From a virus, in the IMG/VR virus record IMGVR_UViG_3300050175_000025, positions 1 through 42,420 of that record: a stretch of 42,420 nt of DNA, one strand, 5' to 3'. The position numbers and the translations under genes were made by a program. The notes below the pieces were generated by a model, which was not told the DNA's origin, did no database searches, and worked only from the letters and a program-made list of their open reading frames with translations. The stretch's first letter is position 1. Each line of letters begins with the position of its first letter. Below, piece after piece: positions 32,068 through 39,372 of the stretch.

Positions 32068-33042
32068 ATGTCAAGTATAACAAATAATTTTAGTTATTTT
32101 GTGAACCCTGATACAGGGCAAGCACTGTATAATGGTTTTATATATTTTGGATTACCTGATACGGATGGAAGGATTTTATCTAATCAAGTTCAAGTAACAG
32201 TTTTACAGGAAGACGGAAAGCTAATAAAGATACCACAACCTATTAAAACTAATGGTTCTGGTGTAGCGGTTTTTCTTGGATCACCAATAAGAATCAATAT
32301 CAGTAATGCTATTTTCTCTGTATTTATTACAGACAACCTAGAATCATTATTATACAGTAGAGAGCGCGCTAGTTTTGGTCTTCCTAATCCAACAGGTAGC
32401 GCAGGTAAGTATCTAACCAATGACGGTACTATTGTTGAATGGGGAAATTCTTTACCCGATCAAGCAGGGGAATCGGGAAAATTTATAACCACTAATGGAA
32501 CTGTAGCAAGTTGGGGCGAAGCATTGCCACCACAAGCAGGACAAGAAAGTAAATCATTAATGACTGACGGAACTAATGATAGTTGGGAGAATCTAATACC
32601 CGATCAAACAGGCAATGAAGGAAAAGTGCTTTCAACTGATGGGACTTCTACTTTATGGCGTTATATTTATTTTAGACCATTATTATTATCAGATTCTGAT
32701 TTAGTTCATACTTTTAATGATGTTGTTTTCCCTGCAAATGGTAGGGTTCTTGTTTCAGTTTATGGTTTTTCTACATATTCACATACTAGCGCTAGCGCAG
32801 GTGGAGCAGTAACTTTATCAGCAAATGTATCTGGTAGTACTTTAACTAATGATGCTATTATTAATATTCTTAGTGGAAGCGCACCTTTTGAAAATACTTT
32901 AACTGCAATTAGAACAGTAATTATAACAGGTACGCCGGGATCTATACAAAATATAGTAACCTCAATAACATTTGATATACCAGCCGGCATAGTTGGGCAA
33001 TTTGAAAATACAAACCATATAACAACCATTGTAGAGGGATAG
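32068..33042 (+). CDS. Tailspike-like protein 1 with P22 head-binding domain
   Basis: A 324-residue protein. Residues 1 to about 110 resemble the P22 tailspike head-binding domain (NGFIYFGLPDTDG, then NQVQVTV, then IPQPIKTNGSG). They are followed by about four 20-22 residue repeats of the form GKxLTTDGTxxSWxxLLPDQ and a C-terminal beta domain of about 120 residues. There is no beta-helix, so it binds rather than cleaves a receptor. The ATG at 32068 is preferred over 32014. Confidence 0.85.
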   Translation: MSSITNNFSYFVNPDTGQALYNGFIYFGLPDTDGRILSNQVQVTVLQEDGKLIKIPQPIKTNGSGVAVFLGSPIRINISNAIFSVFITDNLESLLYSRERASFGLPNPTGSAGKYLTNDGTIVEWGNSLPDQAGESGKFITTNGTVASWGEALPPQAGQESKSLMTDGTNDSWENLIPDQTGNEGKVLSTDGTSTLWRYIYFRPLLLSDSDLVHTFNDVVFPANGRVLVSVYGFSTYSHTSASAGGAVTLSANVSGSTLTNDAIINILSGSAPFENTLTAIRTVIITGTPGSIQNIVTSITFDIPAGIVGQFENTNHITTIVEG

Positions 33043-33045
33043 AAA

Positions 33046-33960
33046 ATGTCAACAATCACTAATCCATTTAGTTATTATGCAGACGGCACGACTGGCCGAC
33101 CACTATCAAACGGGTTTTTGTATTTTGGCTTACCTGATACAGATCCAACAGTGCCTGCTAATCAGGTTCAGGTAAGATCTATAGGTGCTGGTGGTGCTAT
33201 TAATTTAATTCCACAACCTGTAACATTGAATCAATCAGGCGTTGTTGTATCAACCCTTAATCAGCCTTATATATTAGATATAGAAGAATTCAACTATTCT
33301 GTAGTTTTCCAAAATTCAGAAGGTGCAACGGTTTATTCTGCGCCTAATGTTTCTAGTGTGTTTCCACCTTTTTCTACAGAGGCAGGAAAATTTTTATTCA
33401 CTGATGGGACTACAATTAGTTGGGAATCCGTACTACCCGATCAATCTGGAGAGTCTGGAAATTTTCTAACTACCAACGGAACTATACCTAGTTGGGGGCA
33501 AGTGTTACCACCACAAACTATAACCGATGCTGGTAAGTTTTTAACCACAGACGGAACGAATACAAGTTGGGAGATTGCGCTACCCGATCAAACAGGAGAA
33601 GCAAATAAATATTTAACAACCGATGGAACTGAGGCAAGCTGGCAAACTTTTAATACAACTGCCTCTGTCGGCGTTAATCAGACTTTAAGTGATACATCCT
33701 CTGTCACTGTTGTTTTTCCACCTTCCGGCAGACTTTTAGTGCAGTCTTTTTGTGCTGCAACAGCGGGATTAGGAGGATCTAGTTTTACTATGGAGCTTGA
33801 GGGTATATCAAGAATTATAATAACATTTGCTGATACTTCGGTTGGGATTATCTCTTTAATAGTTATAGGAACTCCAAACACTACAGAAACTTTTACAAGT
33901 ACTATTGTCCCCGGCGCTAACGCAATAACATACAACATAGTACAAACACAGCCAGCATAA
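33046..33960 (+). CDS. Tailspike-like protein 2 with P22 head-binding domain
   Basis: A 304-residue paralogue of the preceding protein. The head-binding domain (NGFLYFGLPDTDP, NQVQVRS, IPQPVTLNQSG) and four GKFLTTDGT repeats are conserved, while the C-terminal 100 residues differ. Two spikes with the same docking domain could share six tail positions or be alternatives. It is followed directly by the hairpin at 33966. Confidence 0.85.
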   Translation: MSTITNPFSYYADGTTGRPLSNGFLYFGLPDTDPTVPANQVQVRSIGAGGAINLIPQPVTLNQSGVVVSTLNQPYILDIEEFNYSVVFQNSEGATVYSAPNVSSVFPPFSTEAGKFLFTDGTTISWESVLPDQSGESGNFLTTNGTIPSWGQVLPPQTITDAGKFLTTDGTNTSWEIALPDQTGEANKYLTTDGTEASWQTFNTTASVGVNQTLSDTSSVTVVFPPSGRLLVQSFCAATAGLGGSSFTMELEGISRIIITFADTSVGIISLIVIGTPNTTETFTSTIVPGANAITYNIVQTQPA

Positions 33961-33965
33961 AAAAA

Positions 33966-33981
33966 GGGGGCATAAGCCCCC
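33966..33981 (-). terminator. Terminator between tailspike and recombination operons
   Basis: Stem GGGGGC/GCCCCC with loop ATAA, preceded on the plus strand by seven A, so on the minus strand it is followed by T. It ends the leftward recombination transcript and may also slow the rightward one. Confidence 0.75.
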
Positions 33982-33984
33982 CTG

Positions 33985-34227
33985 TTATAGTGTAAATTCT
34001 TCTTTTTCTTCCTGTTCGCCTGATAACTTTTCCGACATTCTTTCTATAGCATCGTGCAGAGCTACAACAATTTTATCAACATCTTCTGTTATAGGTTCTA
34101 CGCTTGTCATTCTTGAAATATCGCTAATACTCTGGATTGCTTCTAAAGCCTTCACTGTTTTTTTCTTTGCAATATTTTTAAATCTTTCTTGCTTCTTGTT
34201 TAGCTCTACTGTTGTTTCTTCAGACAC
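33985..34227 (-). CDS. Small charged phage protein, 80 aa
   Basis: An 80-residue helical protein with many Lys and Glu and a C-terminal acidic end. It is the last gene of the leftward recombination operon. No family recognised; it could be an accessory to RecT. Confidence 0.6.
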   Translation of the reverse strand: MSEETTVELNKKQERFKNIAKKKTVKALEAIQSISDISRMTSVEPITEDVDKIVVALHDAIERMSEKLSGEQEEKEEFTL

Positions 34228-34266
34228 TTTTTATATCCTCTTTATTGAGTTTAAAACAATACTACA

Positions 34267-35100
34267 TTATTTTTTAACTGTCTTTACCTTATCGACAAAA
34301 TCAGCGCGTAATTCTTGCAAAAGTGAGTCATTTTGAAAAGTTTGTCCTTTCATAATTTCCCCAAATTCGTCTAGTTCTTCCTTAGTTTTGCAATTTTGTA
34401 ACGCCTCTTTCATGTTAAAAAAAATATCTTCTTCCTTCTGTTCTATGGCTGCTGGTGCAGAAATATCAGTCATATTTACTTCTTCTATTGCGTCAGATGG
34501 AGACGTCAACCTATCTCTAAAAGATGATGTTTCACGTGGAACATCTTTGGTTTCTGGTGCGTTCTGTTCCAGTTCATCCGGGGTATAGATGCCTAGAATT
34601 ACTTCTGGAGTATTTAGCCGTGTCCATGATTTAGCAGCATAATAGGACGCCTGTTGTTTTGGCTGCTGCTTCCATAGTGGGCTGTTCTTTACCTTTAGTT
34701 TACTGCAATCTATCCACTCCCCCCACGTTACTTCTTCTTCACCTTTCAGGACTGCACCGCAACGCACTAGACCGTGTTTTGTTTCTGTAAAGTCTCCTTG
34801 AAACTCAAACTTAAAACGTCCACTGATAACGCCTGACGTGCTTACAATGGCTATTACTAGCTGTGCTTCATATCCTAAAGAACCATTAACAATATGGGTT
34901 TTTTGAGCCACACTAAAAGGATTCATACCCCACTGTGCAGCCTGCATACAAATAGCCATGCAGTCACCTACATTACCTTGTAAGTGCTTAGGAACAGTTA
35001 TGGCAGCATTAGCCATCGTCCCGGCAAACTTATATAGGTTTTCCATTAAACCTACGTCTGCCATCATTGTTCCACTGCCACGTTCCATTAAATCACTCAT
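34267..35100 (-). CDS. recT: RecT-family single-strand annealing protein
   Basis: A 277-residue protein. The RecT core is visible: GNVGDCMAICMQAAQWGMNPFSVAQKTHIVNGSLGYEAQLV near residues 42-85 and WKQQPKQQASYYAAKSWTRL near 142-165. It anneals single strands made by the RecE-like exonuclease next door, for recombination, circularisation or repair. One parS-like site (34528-34543) falls in its coding sequence. Confidence 0.92.
   Translation of the reverse strand: MSDLMERGSGTMMADVGLMENLYKFAGTMANAAITVPKHLQGNVGDCMAICMQAAQWGMNPFSVAQKTHIVNGSLGYEAQLVIAIVSTSGVISGRFKFEFQGDFTETKHGLVRCGAVLKGEEEVTWGEWIDCSKLKVKNSPLWKQQPKQQASYYAAKSWTRLNTPEVILGIYTPDELEQNAPETKDVPRETSSFRDRLTSPSDAIEEVNMTDISAPAAIEQKEEDIFFNMKEALQNCKTKEELDEFGEIMKGQTFQNDSLLQELRADFVDKVKTVKK
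34528..34543. promoter_or_regulatory. parS: parS-like site 3 (15 of 16)
   Basis: TGTTTCACGTGGAACA: one base differs from the canonical site. It lies inside the recT coding sequence, encoding DVPRET. Read on the other strand, it has the TGTTCCACGTGAAACA form found among natural parS sites. Confidence 0.75.
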
Positions 35101-35113
35101 TGTTTGCCCTCTA

Positions 35114-36019
35114 TTAAAATTCGTTGTTGCACTTATTTAAATACCATTTAGGTAGTAATAATTCTGTTTTGTCTGAAGTTATCATTTTACCATTATAATT
35201 ATCTTCCAATCCATTAATATATTTCTTTTTTTTGTCTAAAGCTTTCTTATATTTTCTCCTTCCTTCTTCTATCATCATAAAAGGAACTTCTATTAAATTC
35301 GACAAGTATGGGGGTTCTTTTTCTTGAATCAACCAAAACCACGAGTCTATTTTTCCTTTGTTTCCGAATGCTCTTTTCTGCCCTGATTGCTCTACCGCCA
35401 TTTCAAAAACATCTGTGTGATAGGCTGCACTTAGGTCATAATCTAGGTTTACAGCATCTTTTAAAAAGTCTTTAGGGTTTGCATTTTTAGTTGTTTTGTA
35501 ATCAATCCACACACCAGCATCTATAAATATCTTATCTATACGGGCTTTTAACATTAACTCTGTTTCTTCATCCCATGCTACAGCTGTTACTTCATTATCT
35601 GCACCTGTAGCATTTAACAGGTCTGCTATATCACCTTTCTGATTATCAAATAACGCTAATTTCATATTGTTAATAGTGTCGTATTCCTTTTGTGTTACCC
35701 AATTATCCCCATGTATTTCTAAAAATTCATTTTCCATCCTTATATGTTCTTCCTTTACTAATTTTGTTATCCCTTTTCCCCCTTTTGGAAAGTCAGGCTT
35801 TATCACTAAACCAGATAACAGGTGAGGCTCTAATATAGCTTGGTGCATGAATACGCCATTACGTAATGCATCGCTTCTTTTTTCTTTAGGTATCAAAGAC
35901 CTTTTAACTGAATCATGAAGAATAGTTTTTAATGTTGTACTCCTTTCAGCTTCTATAAGGTCGTATTGTTCATTGGGCATATACTTATATATGCCGGGTT
36001 CTTTTACTTTAATTTTCAT
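35114..36019 (-). CDS. RecE-like exonuclease (PD-(D/E)xK)
   Basis: A 301-residue protein of the DUF3799/exonuclease VIII type. The nuclease core is seen as an ARIDKIFID strand followed by WIDYKTTKN, with Asp and Asp-x-Lys as metal and catalytic residues, and a YDLSAAYHTDVF helix with the family's Q/Y-like motif. It would resect double-strand ends for the RecT protein encoded 13 bases downstream. It overlaps the upstream gene by 11 bases. Confidence 0.88.
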   Translation of the reverse strand: MKIKVKEPGIYKYMPNEQYDLIEAERSTTLKTILHDSVKRSLIPKEKRSDALRNGVFMHQAILEPHLLSGLVIKPDFPKGGKGITKLVKEEHIRMENEFLEIHGDNWVTQKEYDTINNMKLALFDNQKGDIADLLNATGADNEVTAVAWDEETELMLKARIDKIFIDAGVWIDYKTTKNANPKDFLKDAVNLDYDLSAAYHTDVFEMAVEQSGQKRAFGNKGKIDSWFWLIQEKEPPYLSNLIEVPFMMIEEGRRKYKKALDKKKKYINGLEDNYNGKMITSDKTELLLPKWYLNKCNNEF

Positions 36020-36257
36020 TTTCTCTTTCCAGCATGTTTGAAAGGTATTTATAGCCTTCTTCGAAATTTAGACCTTCATGGCCACCTATATAGATGCTAT
36101 CTATCACTATATCGCTTTCAGGTAAAAATATATGGACACCAATCCAGTCGAAGCGATTAACACCACTAGATACCTTTATACCTGATTCATTTAAATCAAT
36201 GATCAAGGAATAAATATCTAGTTTTTCTTTTTTATTTAGTTCATTAAACGAAGTCAT
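36009..36257 (-). CDS. Small phage protein, 82 aa
   Basis: An 82-residue protein with a helical start and a beta-rich end, unknown function. The ATG at 36257 has an excellent AAGGAAGG ribosome site; the frame is open from 36359. It is the first gene of the leftward recombination operon, divergent from the HTH regulator at 36377. Confidence 0.7.
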   Translation of the reverse strand: MTSFNELNKKEKLDIYSLIIDLNESGIKVSSGVNRFDWIGVHIFLPESDIVIDSIYIGGHEGLNFEEGYKYLSNMLERENEN

Positions 36258-36310
36258 TTTTTTTCCTTCCTTTAAACTCGCAATCACTTTATAACAGGCA
36301 TATTTTAGAG

Positions 36311-36357
36311 TCAACCCTTTACAGTAAATTATTTTTACTATAATATGTAAACCATAC
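36311..36357. promoter_or_regulatory. Divergent control region with operator-like half-sites
   Basis: Between the leftward recombination operon and the rightward HTH gene. It contains TTTACAGTAAA, an 11-base palindrome, then TTTTTAC-TATAAT and GTAAACC. TATAAT serves as a -10 for the rightward gene. GTAAA/TTTAC half-sites resemble the GTTTAC-N8-GTAAAC palindrome seen elsewhere. It is the likely target of the neighbouring HTH protein. Confidence 0.55.
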
Positions 36358-36376
36358 ATTCAGGAGTATATAAGCA

Positions 36377-36616
36377 ATGGATATAAAAAAGTCGTTTAAT
36401 ATAGCTATGGCGATTAGAGGTCTATCACAGCAAGATTTAGCAAAACGCATGGGACTATCTAAAACCTATATTTCGCTGATGGTCAACATGCATAAGCCAT
36501 TGAGCATGGAGCGGCTGGCGTCTGTTTGCAATATACTTGATATGAAGCCTTCTGAGTTTATAGCACTGGGTGAAACATCTAATGTTTCACGTGAAACACT
36601 GGATAGTAAAAAATGA
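36377..36616 (+). CDS. HTH (Cro/C1-type) regulator
   Basis: A 79-residue DNA-binding protein made almost entirely of a Cro/C1-type helix-turn-helix domain: LSQQDLAKRMGLSKTYISLM around residues 16-35 is the DNA-reading unit. It has no protease or dimerisation domain of a lambda CI type. The last residues (NVSRET) come from an embedded parS-like site. It is placed at the divergent control region, so it is the best candidate for the operator-binding switch protein. Confidence 0.88.
   Translation: MDIKKSFNIAMAIRGLSQQDLAKRMGLSKTYISLMVNMHKPLSMERLASVCNILDMKPSEFIALGETSNVSRETLDSKK
36583..36598. promoter_or_regulatory. parS: parS-like site 4 (perfect)
   Basis: TGTTTCACGTGAAACA inside the last codons of the HTH regulator gene, 16 of 16 bases. 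A related ending, VPRET, is produced by the parS-like site in recT. Confidence 0.85.
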
Positions 36617-36747
36617 ACAATGTAGAAGTTTTACTGCTTTTTGGTACATTTGTGATTATAGGCGCGCACGCTTACGCATCATACAAAATCTATGGTGACA
36701 TAGAAAAACGCTTGAACAGGATAGAGGATAAAATAAACAAAAAATGA
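36613..36747 (+). CDS. Small membrane protein, 44 aa
   Basis: A 44-residue protein with one hydrophobic helix and a charged coiled tail. It begins in an ATGA overlap with the HTH gene and ends in an ATGA overlap with the next gene. The motif GAHAYASYK is echoed in the next protein as GAHTYIKYK, so the two are likely paralogues or partners. Confidence 0.65.
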   Translation: MNNVEVLLLFGTFVIIGAHAYASYKIYGDIEKRLNRIEDKINKK

Positions 36748-36893
36748 CAGCTACACAGATTTTTTTAGTGGTATGGGCATTATTTATTATGGGTGCTCAC
36801 ACTTACATAAAATATAAATTTAATAAAGTAACAAAAAGGAAGAAAAGACATGATTTTTTTAAAAAGGCTAAAGCGACTATTCTGCATACATGA
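36744..36893 (+). CDS. Small membrane protein, 49 aa
   Basis: A 49-residue protein with one hydrophobic helix followed by a very basic tail. Its GAHTYIKYK segment resembles the preceding protein. It overlaps the next gene by 44 bases in another frame. Confidence 0.6.
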   Translation: MTATQIFLVVWALFIMGAHTYIKYKFNKVTKRKKRHDFFKKAKATILHT

Positions 36894-36987
36894 CTTTGTA
36901 ACAATAGAAGAAGAAGGTCTAGAAAAGACTGATAAATGTACAAAGTGCGGGAAAATGGTATTATTTACATTAGCTGACTTTTATTAG
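36850..36987 (+). CDS. Small zinc-ribbon-like protein, 45 aa
   Basis: A 45-residue protein with Cys-x-His near residue 12 and CTKCG near residue 30, a likely four-ligand zinc site as found in many small phage proteins. A good AAGGAAG ribosome site precedes the ATG. Overlaps the end of the previous gene. Confidence 0.65.
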   Translation: MIFLKRLKRLFCIHDFVTIEEEGLEKTDKCTKCGKMVLFTLADFY

Positions 36988-37001
36988 AAACCCACCCTCG
37001 C

Positions 37002-37054
37002 GGGGGCTTATAGCCATTAATTTACTTTCAGCGTGAAATAAATTAAAAGCCCCC
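37002..37054. terminator. Long stem-loop after the regulator operon
   Basis: Outer stem GGGGGCTT (37002-37009) pairs with AAGCCCCC (37047-37054). The inner arms TTAATTTA and TAAATTAA, then TTTCA and TGAAA, close on a GCG loop with a one-base bulge. No strong T tract on either side. It lies between rightward and leftward genes; it could be a terminator or a structured RNA. Confidence 0.65.
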
Positions 37055-37131
37055 ACTACCTTTCCCCATAATCACAACACGTTTGACTTCCTGTACTTTT
37101 AGGGGAATCCCCGCTATGTATTGTACTATTT

Positions 37132-37515
37132 TTAGTCAACTAAAAAAACATCTTTTTTATTATATTCTCCTTCTTTTAATATATATTCTTTGGGGACTAA
37201 CATTTCTACATATTCTTGTGCGTGTCTTGTAACAGTAAATTCTATATCAATGGGATTTTTTGTAACATGATCTGAAGCATTAACAGTATATGTTTTATCT
37301 ATTTTTACTATTCTCGACAATCCATTGTTCTTCATTATTTTTTCAAATATTTTTGATCCTCCTAACAATTGATCCTCATTTATAGGAATAATCGTGGTTC
37401 TTGCTGTATTTTCTTCTATTTTTGGTTTTCCAATAGGAACTAATACCATTTTAGAAAATCCATAAGTATTAGCTGATATTAAAATAAATAGCAGAAATAT
37501 AAATCTATGTTTCAC
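37132..37515 (-). CDS. Secreted protein, 127 aa
   Basis: A 127-residue protein with a signal peptide (basic start, hydrophobic core, cleavage near NTYG) and a mature beta-rich domain. No family recognised. It begins at a GTG that forms the centre of a parS-like site with AGGA upstream, the same arrangement as the nuclease gene at 3189. Periplasmic or secreted; unusual beside phage regulatory genes. Confidence 0.65.
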   Translation of the reverse strand: MKHRFIFLLFILISANTYGFSKMVLVPIGKPKIEENTARTTIIPINEDQLLGGSKIFEKIMKNNGLSRIVKIDKTYTVNASDHVTKNPIDIEFTVTRHAQEYVEMLVPKEYILKEGEYNKKDVFLVD

Positions 37516-37523
37516 GTGAAACC
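37508..37523. promoter_or_regulatory. parS: parS-like site 5 (15 of 16)
   Basis: TGTTTCACGTGAAACC, a single mismatch at the last base. It spans the translation start of the secreted protein, whose GTG start codon lies at its centre. Confidence 0.78.
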
Positions 37524-37665
37524 ATCCTAAATATTAGTGTTTCTATTGACCAGTATGATATATAGCAGGTGATCATATAGCAGGCTATACGCATATTATA
37601 ACCTATCATAAAAAAGAAGATTATCAAAAATAGAAGGTTTAAACCCTTCCTTGGGTTTTTTATTA

Positions 37666-37791
37666 TTAGCATCCGGGAAAATTTCTTTCTGAATGTTGGG
37701 AATTGTCTACACTTTCTACTTTGCATGTATTAGGTGATGCTTGTGCCAAAATAGGAAGCATACAAAAAACAGCAATAATAATTTTTTTCAT
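37666..37791 (-). CDS. Small secreted peptide, 41 aa
   Basis: A 41-residue precursor: signal peptide MKKIIIAVFCMLPILAQA, then a mature peptide of about 23 residues with two Cys (SPNTCKVESV...NFPGC). AAGG lies six bases before the ATG. Two cysteines could form one disulphide. A small hairpin AAACCC/GGGTTT follows the stop. It may be a toxin, signal or entry-exclusion peptide; the role is unknown. Confidence 0.6.
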   Translation of the reverse strand: MKKIIIAVFCMLPILAQASPNTCKVESVDNSQHSERNFPGC

Positions 37792-37807
37792 AATTTACCT
37801 TCTATGA

Positions 37808-37823
37808 TGTTTCACGTGAAAAA
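37808..37823. promoter_or_regulatory. parS: parS-like site 6 (15 of 16)
   Basis: TGTTTCACGTGAAAAA, one mismatch to the canonical site. It lies 17 bases upstream of the secreted-peptide start codon, just before its ribosome site. The rest of the 232-base gap 37792-38023 holds the operator at 37991 and a stray AACCACC at 37887. Confidence 0.75.
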
Positions 37824-37990
37824 TACCACCCTCTGCTACTTGCTATAGATACGATCCCCAACAAATAGCATACCCCTCATTCTGCCAACCACCGGGAAAA
37901 CAGAACGCCCTAAACACTGTGTACCATAAAAAGTATAAAATCAGCAAATAAAAGTTTACTTGTTACAGAAAGTCATTTATCATGACCATA

Positions 37991-38010
37991 GTTTACCAAA
38001 GCAAGTAAAC
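37991..38010 (+). promoter_or_regulatory. Operator palindrome upstream of replication region
   Basis: Perfect GTTTAC-N8-GTAAAC, 13 bases before the start codon at 38024 and directly before its AGGAGAGGAAGG ribosome site. A half-site GTTTACTTGT lies 40 bases upstream at 37951. A repressor here would block the first gene of the replication block. Confidence 0.7.
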
Positions 38011-38023
38011 AGGAGAGGAAGGA

Positions 38024-38299
38024 ATGAAAATTATAGAGCTAGGCAACGGTGACAAAATAGTGACCGATATTTATAACAGCAAGGAAAAATGGGCGGGGTT
38101 TTGTATTTCCGATTATGACTCTAAACTATGTGAGGTGATAAACGCAGACAACGATTTTAAATTAATTGCTAGCAATGTTCAAAGCCTAGATTCTGTTATA
38201 GCCGCTTGTGAAAGGGCAAAAATACAGCTAGAAAGGATACAATCTAGGTACAAGGAAGAAAAAAGAAAGATCATCTATAACGATACTTTTTCAAGTTAA
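38024..38299 (+). CDS. Phage protein, 91 aa
   Basis: A 91-residue protein with a beta-rich first half and a long C-terminal charged helix. It is the first gene under the 37991 operator, with a strong ribosome site. No family recognised. Confidence 0.7.
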   Translation: MKIIELGNGDKIVTDIYNSKEKWAGFCISDYDSKLCEVINADNDFKLIASNVQSLDSVIAACERAKIQLERIQSRYKEEKRKIIYNDTFSS

Positions 38300-38310
38300 T
38301 AGGTAATAAA

Positions 38311-38496
38311 TTGAAAATAACCAACCACCGAGAGCATTACGTGAAAACATTAGAAGAATTTCTAGGAGAACTAAATAAAATAAACAATTTAGTTTTAATG
38401 TCAGAAGACGACTATAAACTATGGCATACCATGAATAGAATCAGGGGTTTGTCACTTCAGGAAATCAATAAATTTTATAGCGACTTATCAAAATAG
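38311..38496 (+). CDS. Small helical phage protein
   Basis: Up to 61 residues, helical, unknown function. Start is uncertain: a TTG at 38311 with AGG upstream, or a GTG at 38341 preceded by the AACCACC motif (38323-38329) and a GAGAG. The AACCACC placement, as at 452 and 4333, favours the GTG start. Confidence 0.55.
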   Translation: MKITNHREHYVKTLEEFLGELNKINNLVLMSEDDYKLWHTMNRIRGLSLQEINKFYSDLSK

Positions 38497-38507
38497 AGGG
38501 TAATACA

Positions 38508-38936
38508 ATGGGCAAAGGAAGAAAGCCACTACCGTACAGAACAAAGTTAAAACGTGTTCCCGTCAACTTGTTTGGTGATATCGACGATATGATTGGTAAA
38601 TTTAAGAAAGAAGGGCAGAAAGAATTTAGCTTTGCTAATAGTAGAAAATTCTCATTTACACTTGATTTTGTAAAACTGGGATATGGTGTGAAGGGGGCTG
38701 TATTTTTATCACAAGTATTAGTGTTACACAATTCAACGAAGGATAAACAGGGATGGTTTTCTATGCCAGTTAAGGAAGTGGAAGAAGCTACAGGGCTTAC
38801 ACAAAGGGAACAGCAGACTGTAAAAAAGAAATTAAAAGAGGATGGAATGTTAACTAATAAGCTGGTGGGTATGCCTTCTGTAAATTATTACAGGCTGGAT
38901 ATTAAGAGAATTTATAACGAGTTATCAAAAAAGTAA
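38508..38936 (+). CDS. Winged-helix replication or regulatory protein
   Basis: A 142-residue protein. Its C-terminal two thirds resemble the winged-helix modules of phage replisome proteins: QGWFSMPVKEVEEATGLTQREQQTVKKKLKEDGML, then a wing strand KLVGMPSVNYYRLD. Such domains are found in DnaD-like or RepA-like proteins. It precedes the initiator gene. Confidence 0.65.
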   Translation: MGKGRKPLPYRTKLKRVPVNLFGDIDDMIGKFKKEGQKEFSFANSRKFSFTLDFVKLGYGVKGAVFLSQVLVLHNSTKDKQGWFSMPVKEVEEATGLTQREQQTVKKKLKEDGMLTNKLVGMPSVNYYRLDIKRIYNELSKK

Positions 38937-38983
38937 CAGAAATGTGAACATTGACTAACATAAGGTAACATAGTACAACGAGT

Positions 38984-39016
38984 AAGCCCGGTAAGAATCA
39001 ACCACTTACCGGGCTT
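38984..39016 (+). terminator. Perfect 12-bp inverted repeat
   Basis: AAGCCCGGTAAG (38984-38995) pairs exactly with CTTACCGGGCTT (39005-39016) around a nine-base loop. The run of T after it is poor. It may be a terminator or a structural element of the replication region. Confidence 0.6.
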
Positions 39017-39091
39017 GTTCCTATCGAAATAAAGCCATCGAAGCCCGTAATACAAGCAATAAAGCAAGCACACAATAGGAGACGAAAGGAT

Positions 39092-39175
39092 ATGAAAAAA
39101 CCAATAGAGTTACAACATAATAATCATAAAAATGTGGTAACTCCTTACCCAAAAGGGGGTTTATCATGGATATAA
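39092..39175 (+). CDS. Possible 27-aa peptide gene
   Basis: A 27-codon open frame with a good AGGAG...AAAGGAT ribosome site. It overlaps the next small frame by 10 bases, as coupled genes do. No similarity can be judged at this length; it may be a leader peptide. Confidence 0.4.
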   Translation: MKKPIELQHNNHKNVVTPYPKGGLSWI

Positions 39176-39300
39176 CAATAAGATATACTAGTTCGCGAGG
39201 GCACATGGGCTTGATCACCCGTGCTGAAAGTTTTCACCATGACTTGAACCCTCACTCCTTCTTCTCTCATGGTGATCGTGGTAATGGTGACAATCTATGA
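39166..39300 (+). CDS. Possible 44-aa peptide gene
   Basis: A 44-codon open frame, His-rich (six His), with GGGGG seven bases upstream. It overlaps the 27-codon frame and is followed by a weak hairpin. Together these two fill the 38937-39372 gap. Confidence 0.4.
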   Translation: MDITIRYTSSRGHMGLITRAESFHHDLNPHSFFSHGDRGNGDNL

Positions 39301-39310
39301 AGTATATAAA

Positions 39311-39327
39311 CCCCGTCAGGGGCTTTT
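39311..39327 (+). terminator. Weak terminator-like hairpin
   Basis: CCCC, loop GTCA, GGGG and then CTTTT. The stem is only four base pairs. It separates the tiny genes from the initiator gene. Confidence 0.4.
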
Positions 39328-39372
39328 CGCGTACCTGCAATATATCAACCTTTCTTTATGGAGGGTTGAATC

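Noticed and set aside
37505-37726. 73-codon minus-strand frame ending in MVSRET
   Set aside because: It overlaps the signal-peptide gene at 37666-37791 in another frame, has no ribosome site, and its C-terminal residues come from the parS palindrome.
38984-39330. tRNA gene or att site in the 38937-39372 gap
   Set aside because: No cloverleaf or CCA-like end can be drawn; the inverted repeat and two small open frames explain the stretch.
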